Notes under the pieces: model-generated
Told to the model about the DNA's origin: nothing
Seen by the model: only the letters and a program-made list of their open reading frames with translations
The model's database searches: none
Part shown: positions 28,243 to 38,010 of the stretch, piece by piece
Position numbering within the stretch: the first letter of the stretch is position 1
Layout: each line of letters opens with the position of its first letter
Origin: Longimicrobiales bacterium
Lineage (GTDB): Bacteria > Gemmatimonadota > Gemmatimonadetes > Longimicrobiales > Gaopeijiaceae
Direction of reading: 5' to 3'
DNA length: 64,000 nucleotides
Assembly (NCBI GenBank): GCA_028823235.1
Contig: JAPKBW010000008.1
Span: 62,001 to 126,000 of the forward strand
Program-made: the position numbers and the translations under genes

Positions 28243-31200
28243 CGGTCACCTCCAAAGGGTGTATAGCCGGCGGCGAGCAGCGCAGTACGATACGCGGCTA
28301 CGTCTGTGTTCATGAGTTGGTCGACGTCTTCAGAGATCGAGTTCGCCGCAGTGCGCGCCTGGTCCATCATGTTACGTGTGTTCGCGGACGGGCCGTCGGG
28401 GTCACTCGCGATGCGTCCATTGGGGGATTGAACCGCCCGTATGGTGAGTCGCCCACGACAGTTGCCCTGGCACTCGGGACCCGTGAAGTGCCGCCGCATC
28501 ACAGCATCGACTGCCTCGGCCAGAGCGGTCCCCTCTTCACGCAATGAGTCCGCACCGTCCTCAAGCGTCGACAGCACGAGATCGACCCCCTCGGCTGTTC
28601 TCTCGAGGGCCGCTCTCGCATCGGTGGCGACCTTCATGATCGTCTGCATTTCCTGGAATGCAGCGATCTGAGCCGCATGAGCCCTGGGCGAGATAGGATT
28701 CCGAGGGTCTGGCAGAACTTCGAAGACAGTCGAGGACGCCTCTCCATTGGCCGTCACCGTGAACGTGTAGTCTCCGGGAAGCACGGCGACCTGGCGCGGG
28801 AGCGACTCGGCGGCGTCCCCGCCGGGACGAAGATCCCACACGGTGCGCTGAATCCCCTGGCCGGAACCTGAGCCCGACCAGACGAGGTCCCCACCGCCAT
28901 CCGTTACCTCGAGGCGAGCATCCGAAGAACGCTCCGTCCACCAGTTGAGAAGAGCGCCCACCGGGCGAGTCTCTGCCTGCTGCATGGCATGACCGGTCGA
29001 ACGGTAGCCGATGGCCTCCGCCACGTTGGCGCGGATCGCGGGGGCAGGTCCGAACGCGTGCACCGTCCGCTCGTGGAGGTCCGGCGCATCCGCGAATTCC
29101 CGGAGAGGCCGAATGTCGTCGACGATGATGATCGCTCGGCCATGGGTCCCGAGGACCAGGTCGCCATCCCGTCGATGCACCTGCAAATCTCGGATCGGCA
29201 CAGCGGGAACACCCGCCGTGAAGGGCATCCAGTTCTGGCCCCGGTCCGTGCTGACTCTCAGTCCGAACTCGGTGCCCAGGAAGAGAAGATTCGGGCTCGC
29301 CGGATCCTCTTCTACCGCGTGGACGAAGCCGTCGATTTCGTCGGTCGCGAGCGATGTCCAATTTTCGCCGTAGTCCTCGGTCACCCACACGAAGGGAGTC
29401 CAGTCACCCCGTCGGTGGTCTTCCGCGACTAAATAGGCGCGTCCCGCGACGTGCTTTGACGGTTGAACATCGGGCACCCAGATCCCTTCGGGGAGGCCCG
29501 GGACGTTCTCACGGACGTTCGTCCAGCTTGCCCCACCGTCGCGGGTGACCTGGACGTTGCCATCATCGGTCCCGACCCAGATGAGATCGTCTTCCAGGTG
29601 GCTGGGGCCAACGGAAATGATGGTCGTGTGCATTTCCGCACCTGATGCATCGAAGGTCAGGCCCCCGCTCAGATAAGCACCCTGCTTTTCAACGTCGTTC
29701 GTGGTCAGGTCCGGGGAGATAATTTCCCAGCTTCGACCTTGGTCCACAGTCCGGTGCAGGAACTGGCTACCCAAGTACGTCGTACCCGGCGACTGCGGAT
29801 CCCACGTAAGCCCGGCGTTCCAGTTGAAACGAAGCGGCACTCCGTCAGGGTGGATCGGCTGAATGCTTCGCCGCGCACCCGTGAGCTTGTCGAAGTGCTG
29901 GAGGTTTCCACCCTGCGACATCGAATAACCGTATCGCTCGGGGTCCGCACGGTCCGGCATCACGCTGAATCCGTCACCACTCCCGACCCGGGTCCAATGC
30001 GCGTTGAGGATGCCCTTGTTCTCCCAGACCGTGGACGGCCCGAACCAGGACCCGTTGTCCTGTAGTCCACCGTAGACATTGAACGGCACAGCATCGTCCA
30101 GCTCGATATGGTAGAACTGGGCAAGGCCAAGGTTCTCTACAAACCGCCACTTGTCGCCTCGGTCGTAGGTGAAAGCGATTCCTCCGTCCTCGCCAAGAAT
30201 CATCCGCCGCGGGTCGTCAGGATCGATCCAGAGCTCATGGATATCCCCATGGATGATCCCACTCGGGACCACGGTGCTCCACGTACGACCCTGGTCTTCG
30301 CTGACCTGCACCGCCGAATGCAACGAGTAGATCCGGTTTTCGTTCAACGGGTCCACCCGGATATCTGCGTAGTAGAACGGGCGTGGAACGATGCCTGGAT
30401 CGTCATTGATCGTCGTCCAGCTTCGTCCTCCGTCATCCGACCGTATGAGCTCGGAGCGGGCAGCCTCCACGACCGCATACACGACGTCCGGATTCGAGGC
30501 CGACACGGCCACTCCTATGCGACCCAGTTCCCCGGGAGGCATCCCATCGGCTTCGGTGAGTCGCCGCCAGGAATCACCACCGTCGTAAGTGACGTAGAGG
30601 CCAGATCCCACGCCGCCGGACGTCAAGAACCATGGGTCACGACGGAACTCCCACATCGCCGCGAAAATCTTGTCCGGGTTCGTCGGGTCCATGACCATAT
30701 CGGCCACACCAGTGCGTTCGTTCTCCCACAACACCCGCTCCCAGCTCTCGCCACCGTCACGAGTCCGGTAGACGCCACGTTCCTGACCGTCAGACCAGGC
30801 CGGGCCGAGCACTCCCACGTAAACCACCTCTGGGTCAGTCGGGTGTGTCAACACGCGGTGGATTCGCTCCGAGTCTCCGAAGCCCATGTCCCGCCAAGTG
30901 CGACCGCCATCTACAGACTTGAAGAGGCCCCTTCCGACGCCGGCACTGTTTCGCGGATTACCCTCTCCGGTCCCGACCCACACGATGTCAGGATTTGGTT
31001 GGAAAACCGCGATATGGCCCACCCCGAGGGCGGGTTGTTCGTCGAACACGGGATCCCAGGTGAGTCCGCCATCCGTCGATTTGAATACCCCACCCGTTGC
31101 GGCACCTACGTAGATCACGCTGCGATCGGAGAGGACGACTTCCACGTCGGACACACGCCCGCTCATGCCCGCAGGGCCAATCTCACGAGCCTGCATTGCA

Positions 31201-31286
31201 GCGAATGGCGGCTTGTGATCCTGAGCCGAGGCGGGCGCAGCTGCGGCGCATGCGGTGATCAGCGTCGCGGCGCGGAGGAACCTCAT
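28239..31286 (-). CDS. Secreted VPS10/BNR-repeat beta-propeller protein
   Basis: This 1015-residue protein starts with a signal peptide (MRFLRAATLITACAAAAPAS) and continues as sialidase-type BNR/VPS10 (sortilin-like) propeller repeats. The Asp-box pattern recurs many times, for example STDGGLTWD, SVDGGRTWR, TRDGGESWE, TYDGGDSWR, SDDGGRSWT, SEDQGRTWS and STDRGQNWM. The region after about residue 750 is a separate beta domain and helical C-terminus. The ATG at 31286 follows an AGGAG Shine-Dalgarno; an upstream in-frame Met at 31367 would add a non-signal extension. It heads the five-gene operon. Such proteins are common in Gemmatimonadota; binding or hydrolytic activity is unproven. Confidence 0.88.
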   Translation of the reverse strand: MRFLRAATLITACAAAAPASAQDHKPPFAAMQAREIGPAGMSGRVSDVEVVLSDRSVIYVGAATGGVFKSTDGGLTWDPVFDEQPALGVGHIAVFQPNPDIVWVGTGEGNPRNSAGVGRGLFKSVDGGRTWRDMGFGDSERIHRVLTHPTDPEVVYVGVLGPAWSDGQERGVYRTRDGGESWERVLWENERTGVADMVMDPTNPDKIFAAMWEFRRDPWFLTSGGVGSGLYVTYDGGDSWRRLTEADGMPPGELGRIGVAVSASNPDVVYAVVEAARSELIRSDDGGRSWTTINDDPGIVPRPFYYADIRVDPLNENRIYSLHSAVQVSEDQGRTWSTVVPSGIIHGDIHELWIDPDDPRRMILGEDGGIAFTYDRGDKWRFVENLGLAQFYHIELDDAVPFNVYGGLQDNGSWFGPSTVWENKGILNAHWTRVGSGDGFSVMPDRADPERYGYSMSQGGNLQHFDKLTGARRSIQPIHPDGVPLRFNWNAGLTWDPQSPGTTYLGSQFLHRTVDQGRSWEIISPDLTTNDVEKQGAYLSGGLTFDASGAEMHTTIISVGPSHLEDDLIWVGTDDGNVQVTRDGGASWTNVRENVPGLPEGIWVPDVQPSKHVAGRAYLVAEDHRRGDWTPFVWVTEDYGENWTSLATDEIDGFVHAVEEDPASPNLLFLGTEFGLRVSTDRGQNWMPFTAGVPAVPIRDLQVHRRDGDLVLGTHGRAIIIVDDIRPLREFADAPDLHERTVHAFGPAPAIRANVAEAIGYRSTGHAMQQAETRPVGALLNWWTERSSDARLEVTDGGGDLVWSGSGSGQGIQRTVWDLRPGGDAAESLPRQVAVLPGDYTFTVTANGEASSTVFEVLPDPRNPISPRAHAAQIAAFQEMQTIMKVATDARAALERTAEGVDLVLSTLEDGADSLREEGTALAEAVDAVMRRHFTGPECQGNCRGRLTIRAVQSPNGRIASDPDGPSANTRNMMDQARTAANSISEDVDQLMNTDVAAYRTALLAAGYTPFGGDR

Positions 31287-31777
31287 CTTGTACTCCTGTC
31301 GTGATCCGTTGGGCGGTTCGAAACGAGGGCGTGAAACTGTCGCCGTCCCCGGCTGGAAGCCAGACACACGGATCCGAGCCAGACCCTTAGAAAGACAGTG
31401 TGATTCGGAAGTGCGCGGTCATGTACCGGAAGGCCAGTTCCTCACCGGTCGGCAGACTTGCATGGACGGCAGAGAAGGTTGCGACCGGTGAAATCAAGAT
31501 CATGCACGCTGCTCAGACATCGACCTCGACCTCGCCACCCAACAGCTCGAGCGCCAGGCCGGCTTCCAGAGCGGATAGCGCAGGTGTAGACCACACGGCC
31601 CCCAGTACGGCGGTCCGACGGGAGAGCGTTCGCACGAGCGGGCTCTTGTTGGGCCGAAGGGAATCATGGGACGCCGAATGCTATCGCCGACCCTCGACCC
31701 CGCCAATCGACCGGTTGCACCACCCACGGAAGCAGTCCATCATGGCGCTCGCTTCCATCGGCCCAGACTAAATTCCC
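31287..31777. other. Intergenic region without a clear gene
   Basis: These 491 bases separate the divergent BNR operon and the aminotransferase gene and should hold both promoters, but no convincing -35/-10 pair was found. One small minus-strand frame (31513-31635, GTG start, 40 residues, Leu- and Glu-rich at its end) has codon use resembling a gene. It lacks a Shine-Dalgarno and any recognised homology, so it is not called. Confidence 0.4.
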
Positions 31778-32953
31778 ATGACGAATCCCCTGCACCGTAC
31801 AGCCGCACGCACGCACGCATTCACCGAGTCGGTAATCCGAGAGATGACGAGAGTGGCGCGAGAACACGACGCTGTGAATCTAGCCCAGGGCTTTCCGGAC
31901 TTTCCTGCGCCAGACCTGCTTAAGGAGGCGGCGTGCAAGGCGATTCGGGAAGATGTGAACCAATACGCCATCACCTGGGGGGCGCCCAACATGCGTCATG
32001 CGCTCGCGCGGAAGTACAGCGAGCACTACGGCATGGAGGTCGATACGGAACGTGAAATCACGATCACCTGCGGAGGCACGGAGGCGATGGCGGCCGTCAT
32101 GCTCGCCGTCGTCGACCCCGGTGAGGAGGTCATCGTCTTCGAGCCGTTCTACGAGAACTACGGCCCTGATGCCATTCTTTGCCAAGCGAAGCCAGTCTTT
32201 GTCACACTGGAGGGGCCGGAGTACCGCTTGGAGAAGGCGATGCTGGACGAGGTTGTCACCGCGAAGACGAGAGCCATCGTCATCAACACGCCGAACAACC
32301 CGACGGGGCGTGTCTTCTCCCGCGCGGAGCTGCAGGCGATCGCCGATGTGTGCATCGAGCACGACATCATCGCGATCACAGATGAGATCTATGAGCATAT
32401 CTACTACGAAGGAGAGCACCTTCCACTGGCCACCTTCGATGGGATGCGCGATCGCACTATCACGATCTCAGGCCTCTCCAAGACGTTCAGTGTGACGGGG
32501 TGGCGGATCGGAACAGTCATCGCGCCCCCGGCCCTTACTCACGCGATTCGGAAGGTCCATGACTTCCTCACTGTTGGGGCACCCGCGCCTCTTCAAGAAG
32601 CCTGCGCAGTGGGGTTGAACGAGCTCGGCCCGGAGTACTACTCGGACATGGTGGCCGGGTACAAGGCTCGCGGCGAGGTGCTGGTGCCCGCGCTCAAGGA
32701 TGCCGGATTCAAGTGCTCATATCCACAGGGTGCCTATTATGTTCTCGCGGACTTCAGCGATCTGTCGGACGAAGACTCCATGACGTTCGGAAAACGCCTG
32801 ACCGCGGAAGCGGGGGTGGCCCCGGTTCCGGGCGGAAGCTTCTTCAGTGTTCCTGAGCGGGGCCATTCGCTGGTGCGCTTTGTCTTTTGCAAGCAGATCG
32901 AGACGCTTCAGGAGGCGGGTGAGCGACTGCGTGCCTTCGCGTCACGCGGATAG
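31778..32953 (+). CDS. Class I/II pyridoxal-phosphate aminotransferase
   Basis: This 391-residue cytoplasmic enzyme is of the fold-type I aspartate aminotransferase class, closest in pattern to the kynurenine/methionine (YbdL, KAT) group. The N-terminal AVNLAQGFPDFPAP segment (residues about 30-43), the NTPNNPTGRVFS segment (about 170-181), and the PLP-lysine motif SGLSKTFSVTGWRIG (about 230-244) are complete. The C-terminal LVRFVFCK holds the carboxylate-binding Arg. The downstream zinc-ribbon gene begins 5 bases later. The exact amino-acid preference cannot be told from sequence. Confidence 0.93.
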   Translation: MTNPLHRTAARTHAFTESVIREMTRVAREHDAVNLAQGFPDFPAPDLLKEAACKAIREDVNQYAITWGAPNMRHALARKYSEHYGMEVDTEREITITCGGTEAMAAVMLAVVDPGEEVIVFEPFYENYGPDAILCQAKPVFVTLEGPEYRLEKAMLDEVVTAKTRAIVINTPNNPTGRVFSRAELQAIADVCIEHDIIAITDEIYEHIYYEGEHLPLATFDGMRDRTITISGLSKTFSVTGWRIGTVIAPPALTHAIRKVHDFLTVGAPAPLQEACAVGLNELGPEYYSDMVAGYKARGEVLVPALKDAGFKCSYPQGAYYVLADFSDLSDEDSMTFGKRLTAEAGVAPVPGGSFFSVPERGHSLVRFVFCKQIETLQEAGERLRAFASRG

Positions 32954-32958
32954 ATCCA

Positions 32959-33366
32959 ATGCCAGATCCACCCACGTTCGAGGTAGAGGCTGAAGCTACG
33001 GTCTTCGGGTTTAACCCGACTCCGCTGCATGCGGTAATTACACCTCGCTCGCACTCATGGAGAGTCGGAGGAGCCGCCAGAACCATCGGCGTTTCGATCA
33101 TTCTCGCGCCCGTAGTAGCTATCTTTCCCCCGCACGCGGTCTGGCCCATCGGAGCCCTGCTGACGGGCGGAGTGCTAGCCCGGAAGCGGTATGTCGAACG
33201 GTTCACGCTAGAGACCGTGAAAGGAAGCTGCCCGAAGTGCGGCGACGCTCTTACGACCCAGTCGACGATGCTCCGCACACCCCATGAGTTGCCATGCGAT
33301 GGCTGTCACCACGCTTCGATTCTGCGCCTTCCCGACGGTACGCTGGAGGCGAACGCCGCGGACTGA
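32959..33366 (+). CDS. Small membrane protein with zinc ribbon
   Basis: I do not recognise this 135-residue protein. It has a short N-terminal beta-like region, a hydrophobic hairpin (residues about 45-75) and then a C-terminal zinc-ribbon-like pair of C-x2-C motifs, CPKC (about 92-95) and CDGC (about 115-118), separated by 19 residues. It starts 5 bases after the aminotransferase stop, so both are probably cotranscribed. It ends 8 bases before the convergent ybbP stop. A regulatory or metal-binding membrane role is possible but not shown. Confidence 0.7.
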   Translation: MPDPPTFEVEAEATVFGFNPTPLHAVITPRSHSWRVGGAARTIGVSIILAPVVAIFPPHAVWPIGALLTGGVLARKRYVERFTLETVKGSCPKCGDALTTQSTMLRTPHELPCDGCHHASILRLPDGTLEANAAD

Positions 33367-33373
33367 GCCTCTT

Positions 33374-35950
33374 CTACTCCGGCGCCTCGCGCAGTACTGG
33401 AAGCGGTGGTCGGCGAAGCAGATCACGCGACCCGACCAGGCCGGTCAGGACGGTGAGTGAAACCACCACCAGCCAGATGACCCCGACTGAGCCGAGACGG
33501 ACTGTATAGTCGATCTCAAATACCTGCGGAACGACGATTGCCGAGGCGCCGATGGCGAGGAGTAACCCGCTTGCCGTCGCTATCGAACCCAGAGCGAGGT
33601 ACTCCGCAAACAGGACGGTCATGACCTGATTGCGCCGAGCGCCGAGCGTTTTCAGCAGTGCTCCTTCTCGGAGTCGCTGCATCCGTGATGTAGCCAGGGC
33701 CCCGGTTAGCACGATGATCCCGGCGAGCGCACTGAATCCGCCCAGGAACGCGACAGCTTGTCGCACCCGCGAGAGGACCGACTCGATCGCCTCCTGAACC
33801 CGGGAAAAATCCAGCGCCGATACATTCGGGAAGACCCCCACTAGGTCCCGCTGCACACGCGCTCGCTCTTCGTCACTCGGAATTCGTGCCACCAAGAGAA
33901 TGTTCTGTGGCGCATCGTCGAGCACACCCGGCTCAAAGATCGCAAAGAAATTCGGCTCCAGTCGGCCCCAATCTACGCGCCGCAAACTTGTGATCACGGT
34001 TTCGATCTGGGTGCCTGAAATATCCCAACCGATGGTGTCACCAAGGCCCACTCGAAGGCTCTCTGCCACGTCCTGCTCGATGGAGACCCGCGGGAGTCTC
34101 CCGTAGTCAACGCGCGTCCCATCCTCTGTGCCTGGCGTGCCATCCCACCACTGTCCGGAAATGAGGGTCTCGGCACGGCCTAGGGTGGCGCGGTAGGTAT
34201 TTCGATATTCGCGCCGGACCGCCCATGCATCTGGCCGCTGCTCCGGGTCCGGGTTCGCCCGCAGTGAGTCCACTGAAATGCGGTTGATCTGAGCCACCCG
34301 TCCGGTCACCAGCGGAGAGACGTCGGCCTGCGCGTCCTCGCCCACGAGCTCCAGGATTCCGGCAAGCTGATCGGTCTGGATGTCGAAGAGGAGCAGGTTC
34401 GGCTGTCCATCTCCGGCTGACATCGTCAGGTCGTCTCTCAGGCTCGCTTCGACTTGCACGATCATACCGATGACAAAGGCACCAAGGCCAAGCGCGAGCG
34501 TCACGGAGACTGTCTGGTTCTGGGGCCGAAAAAGGTTTGAGACCCCCTGACGAACAGGATAGGATGCGCGCGCAGGAAAGAAGCGCCGGGTCAGGTGAGT
34601 CAAGCCCAGGCCCACTGCTGCGATCGTGCCTCCTGCCACGGCCAGCCCCAGAGCGAAGCCAATGCCTATCTCAGGCTCAGGGGCCTCTAGGGCGCACAAC
34701 AGGAGTACGCTCGCGGCAACAATCAGGTACGAGGCCAGACGCGGCAGATCGAATCGTCGTCGTCGTGCCTCGAAGTCCTGTCGGATGGCCGCGAGCGGTG
34801 CCACATCGCGCACCTGTAGAAGTGGGATCAGCGCGAAGACAACAGCGACCCACACCCCGATGCCAAGGCCCGCCGCGATGGAAGGGAGAGACAGACGCGT
34901 GTTCACGTCTACCGGCAAGACGCCGGCCAGGACGATCGGCATGACCTCCTGAAGCACGACCCCAAGTACCACACCACCCGAGGCTCCGAGCAGACCGAGC
35001 CACGCGGCCTGAATCAGGTACGCGAGAAACGCAGTGCTCTGCCCTGCACCGATGCAGCGAAGGACTGCGATCCCCGGTCGTCGCTCGCGGATATACACGT
35101 GAATCGCGCTCGCGACGCCCACACCCCCAAGGAGAAGGGCCGCGAGTCCTACGAGAGCGAGGAATCTCCCAAGGAACCGAACGCCATTCGCCAGGCTTTG
35201 TGCCTGTTCTTCGGCGAGGCGATAGCTCACACCAGATGCCCGCAGCACCTCACCGTATCGGTCCCGCAGACCGCCTCTTTCATTCTGGTCGGGGAGCCGC
35301 AGGTAGACCTCGTAGCGTGCCAAACTGCCGAAGCCGATGAGGCCAGCTCGCTCCATGGACTCTTGCGAGATGTGAATACGTGGGCCGATGGCGGCCTGAA
35401 AAGCGACGTCAGTCGGGAGGTCGTCGACGGTGCCCGCGATCACGAGACGCACCGTCCCGACGACCAGCGAGTCCCCAATCGAGACCCTGAGTTGCGTCAG
35501 CACAGCAGGATCCACGAGAACCTTGCCGGGCTCCAGGTGCGCGCCCCAGACACCGGCAGGTTCCGTCGCGACGTCGCCGTAGTACGGATACCCCTGGTCA
35601 AGCGCACGGACCTGAAGAAGGCGCACGACATCACTGGTGGGCGCCAGGATCATCGACGAGGCCGTCGTGACCCGAGCCGACTCCACTCCTTCGTCACGGA
35701 GGGAGTCGATAACAGCCTGAATCTCCGGTCCGATCGGCTTGTCATCCGCGAAGCGAGCGTTCGCCCCCATAAGGACGTCCGCCTCCTCCTGAACCGACCG
35801 GGAAAAGTCGTCGCGGAATGAATGAATCGAAACGAGCGCAGCGACGCCCAGCGTGATCGAGGCCATGTAGACGCCGACACGACGAAACCCGTATCGACTC
35901 TCCCGCAAAGCCAACTTCAGGGCGAACCCTGGGCGAAGAGGTGCCCTCAC
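33374..35950 (-). CDS. ybbP: ABC transporter permease, FtsX-like (YbbP type)
   Basis: This 858-residue permease has an N-terminal membrane segment, a large periplasmic domain (residues about 50-250), a first FtsX domain with three segments (about 265-400), further segments, a second periplasmic domain (about 500-720) and a final FtsX domain ending at RRPPLPVLREAPE. This two-FtsX-domain layout is the YbbP/LolE-like long form. Its start overlaps the ybbA stop by 4 bases. Together with YbbA it should form a type VII (MacB/Lol-like) mechanotransmission complex, not a classical importer. The divergent tesA neighbour matches the E. coli tesA-ybbA-ybbP arrangement. Confidence 0.88.
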   Translation of the reverse strand: MRAPLRPGFALKLALRESRYGFRRVGVYMASITLGVAALVSIHSFRDDFSRSVQEEADVLMGANARFADDKPIGPEIQAVIDSLRDEGVESARVTTASSMILAPTSDVVRLLQVRALDQGYPYYGDVATEPAGVWGAHLEPGKVLVDPAVLTQLRVSIGDSLVVGTVRLVIAGTVDDLPTDVAFQAAIGPRIHISQESMERAGLIGFGSLARYEVYLRLPDQNERGGLRDRYGEVLRASGVSYRLAEEQAQSLANGVRFLGRFLALVGLAALLLGGVGVASAIHVYIRERRPGIAVLRCIGAGQSTAFLAYLIQAAWLGLLGASGGVVLGVVLQEVMPIVLAGVLPVDVNTRLSLPSIAAGLGIGVWVAVVFALIPLLQVRDVAPLAAIRQDFEARRRRFDLPRLASYLIVAASVLLLCALEAPEPEIGIGFALGLAVAGGTIAAVGLGLTHLTRRFFPARASYPVRQGVSNLFRPQNQTVSVTLALGLGAFVIGMIVQVEASLRDDLTMSAGDGQPNLLLFDIQTDQLAGILELVGEDAQADVSPLVTGRVAQINRISVDSLRANPDPEQRPDAWAVRREYRNTYRATLGRAETLISGQWWDGTPGTEDGTRVDYGRLPRVSIEQDVAESLRVGLGDTIGWDISGTQIETVITSLRRVDWGRLEPNFFAIFEPGVLDDAPQNILLVARIPSDEERARVQRDLVGVFPNVSALDFSRVQEAIESVLSRVRQAVAFLGGFSALAGIIVLTGALATSRMQRLREGALLKTLGARRNQVMTVLFAEYLALGSIATASGLLLAIGASAIVVPQVFEIDYTVRLGSVGVIWLVVVSLTVLTGLVGSRDLLRRPPLPVLREAPE

Positions 35951-36642
35951 AGGGGCCCGGAGTCGGTCCCGGGTCGGTCAGAAGCGACCCGGCCACCGGC
36001 GAGACCCACGACGCGGTGTGCTCGCTCAGCGAGGCTGAGGTCATGCGTCACCAGCACAAGAGTGGTGTAAGCCTCGCGATTCAGCTCTTCGAGCATCTCA
36101 ACGATGGAAGCGCCCGTCTCGCGATCCAGATTCCCGGTTGGTTCATCGGCGAAGAGAATCTTCGGGCGATTCGCAAAAGCTCGGGCGAGCGCGACACGTT
36201 GTTGTTCTCCGCCCGAGAGCTGAGCCGGATAGTGGTCGAGCCGGTCACCAAGTCCGACTCTTTCGAGCAGCGCCTCAGCGCCCCCCCGGGCAGACCTGCC
36301 CTCACCGCGGAGTTCGAGGGGGACGAGCACGTTCTCGAGTGCAGTAAGCGTTGGCAGTAGATGGAAGGTCTGGAAGACAAAGCCGACGTTCTGCGACCGA
36401 AATTCAGCGCGCCCGTCCTCTGTCAGGCTGAACATGTCGACCCCATCGAGAACGACCCGGCCCCCGCTCGGCTCGTCGAGTCCTGCGAGCAGGCCAAGTA
36501 ATGTCGTCTTCCCGCTACCAGACGGCCCCACCACCGAAACGAACGACTCTGCCTCGATCTGGAGATCTAGTGAACGCAGTACGGGTAGAGGTCTGCCGCC
36601 GCTGGTGTAGGTTTTCTCAAGTCCCTCGGCAACGATCATCAT
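35947..36642 (-). CDS. ybbA: ABC transporter ATPase (YbbA/LolD type)
   Basis: This 231-residue cytoplasmic ATPase has all ABC motifs: Walker [13 protein letters not shown] (residues about 40-51), signature [14 protein letters not shown], Walker [13 protein letters not shown] and switch His in LVLVTHD. It belongs with the MacB/LolD group that drives FtsX-type permeases, and its partner ybbP follows with a 4-base overlap. The start ATG at 36642 overlaps the opposing tesA ATG within the tetranucleotide CATG. A second Met codon immediately follows and could be the real start. Confidence 0.92.
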   Translation of the reverse strand: MMIVAEGLEKTYTSGGRPLPVLRSLDLQIEAESFVSVVGPSGSGKTTLLGLLAGLDEPSGGRVVLDGVDMFSLTEDGRAEFRSQNVGFVFQTFHLLPTLTALENVLVPLELRGEGRSARGGAEALLERVGLGDRLDHYPAQLSGGEQQRVALARAFANRPKILFADEPTGNLDRETGASIVEMLEELNREAYTTLVLVTHDLSLAERAHRVVGLAGGRVASDRPGTDSGPL

Positions 36643-37354
36643 GAAAAGCGCTCTCTACTCCATTCTGGCACTGTCGCTCGCCGCATGCACGGCGACGGAT
36701 ACGGTACCGTCTTCGGGCGAACCCGGGCTCGATTCCGCTATGGTGGTCGACCCTTCGACGATGGTTCCATCGGATGATCGCCCGACCGTCGTCTTCCTTG
36801 GCACCAGCCTCACTGCGGGCCTTGGCCTGGAGCGCGCCGCCGACACCTACGTTTCCGTACTCGCCGCGATGGCAGACTCTGCAGGAAAGCCATTTCGAGC
36901 GCTAAATGCAGGCGTGTCCGGAGAGACGAGCGCAGGAGGGTTGAGGCGACTCGACTGGATATTGCGAGAGCCATTTGACGTCCTGTTCCTCGAGCTCGGT
37001 GCCAACGATGGACTTCGAGGGCAGGACCCGCGTGCCCTGGCGTCGAATCTGACCGGGATCATTCGGAGGACTCGCACCCGTTACCCTGATGTACGCGTGG
37101 TCGTCGCTGGCATGGAGGCTCCACCCAATCTGGGCGACCTCTACACTTCGGCTTTCCGCAGTGTGTTCCGTGCTGTTGCCGAGTCAGAGGAGACTGATCT
37201 CATCCCATTCCTGCTCGATGGCGTGGCTGGCATCCCGGAACTCAACCAGGCGGACCGAATTCATCCGACGACCGAAGGACACAGGCGCACCGCGGCGAAT
37301 GCGTGGCCAGTGCTCGAGGCCGTTCTAGACGGTGTGGAGAAAGAGGGAGCATGA
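36641..37354 (+). CDS. tesA: Arylesterase/acyl-CoA thioesterase I-like lipoprotein (TesA family)
   Basis: This 237-residue SGNH/GDSL hydrolase carries a lipoprotein signal ([16 protein letters not shown], Cys16). Catalytic blocks are visible: FLGTSLTAGLG as block I with the nucleophile Ser, the Gly in NAGVSGETSAGGL, LELGANDGLRG as block III with Asn, and DRIHPTTEGH with the Asp-His pair. E. coli TesA is a soluble periplasmic enzyme, so the lipid anchor is a difference. It is head-to-head with ybbA, as in E. coli. Its stop overlaps the next start by 4 bases (ATGA). Lysophospholipase, esterase and thioesterase activities are all known in the family. Confidence 0.9.
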   Translation: MKSALYSILALSLAACTATDTVPSSGEPGLDSAMVVDPSTMVPSDDRPTVVFLGTSLTAGLGLERAADTYVSVLAAMADSAGKPFRALNAGVSGETSAGGLRRLDWILREPFDVLFLELGANDGLRGQDPRALASNLTGIIRRTRTRYPDVRVVVAGMEAPPNLGDLYTSAFRSVFRAVAESEETDLIPFLLDGVAGIPELNQADRIHPTTEGHRRTAANAWPVLEAVLDGVEKEGA

Positions 37355-37980
37355 TCAAACGACTGTTCGTGGGCGTCTTCGGAGGACTCTTCGGGCCCGG
37401 CACCATCGTCCTTGGCGGTATTTCGATTTTGCTCTGTACTCTCCTCGTCGTCGGATTCTTCCTGCCGACGAATTGGTCGGCGAGTGTGGAGACGCGGCTG
37501 GACGCCACTCCCGGCGAGGTCCTCCTCTTCATGGACTCACCAGAGGGCTGGCTACTCTGGACCGCCTGGCCGGACTCTACCACGCGAACCGGACCGCAAC
37601 GTGGAGCCGGGACTGCCATCGTCTGGGACGATCCAGAGCTTGGTGCTGGCACCTTCCACATCGATGGAGTGTCCGAGCGAGGCGTGACCTACTCAGTCGA
37701 GGTCGCGGGCGCCGGTGACGTAGTCATGCGAACCAGTGGGACAGTCGAATTGACGACTGACGGCGCGGTAACAGTGGTGGCTTGGCGTGAAAGGGGTGAT
37801 CTGGGCAGAAACCCACTCATGGGTTATTGGGCAATGGTTATGGAGCGTGCCCAGAGTCGGGAGATGGCAAAGAGCCTCACCCAGCTGGCGTCCGTAGTAG
37901 CCAAGTCCGACGGACCACCTGCTGGAGACGAGGACCCACGAGAAACGCCCGCTGACTCTTCGTCGACGGGCGCTTCCTGA
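37351..37980 (+). CDS. Membrane-anchored SRPBCC (polyketide cyclase-like) protein
   Basis: This 209-residue protein has an N-terminal membrane segment (residues about 18-40) and then a START/SRPBCC-like ligand-binding domain. The pattern begins with VETRLDATPGEVLLFMDSPE and has Trp-rich LLWTAWP; such domains are common in membrane-anchored relatives of polyketide cyclase. The ATG at 37351 overlaps the tesA stop, so it is coupled to tesA. The C-terminal 25 residues are Pro-, Asp- and Ser-rich and probably disordered. The ligand is unknown; a lipid or lipid product is a context-based guess. Confidence 0.78.
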   Translation: MIKRLFVGVFGGLFGPGTIVLGGISILLCTLLVVGFFLPTNWSASVETRLDATPGEVLLFMDSPEGWLLWTAWPDSTTRTGPQRGAGTAIVWDDPELGAGTFHIDGVSERGVTYSVEVAGAGDVVMRTSGTVELTTDGAVTVVAWRERGDLGRNPLMGYWAMVMERAQSREMAKSLTQLASVVAKSDGPPAGDEDPRETPADSSSTGAS

Positions 37981-38010
37981 TCTACCGCGGGAGACGGAAC
38001 CCTCCGCCCT

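Noticed and set aside
30108-31304. Long plus-strand reading frame of 398 codons
   Set aside because: It lies antisense to the BNR/VPS10 gene, with no recognisable domain and Arg/His-rich content; the minus frame has clear repeats and a signal peptide.
37981-38010. Terminator between the SRPBCC gene and rho
   Set aside because: An imperfect stem can be drawn but it has mismatches and no T-run on either strand.
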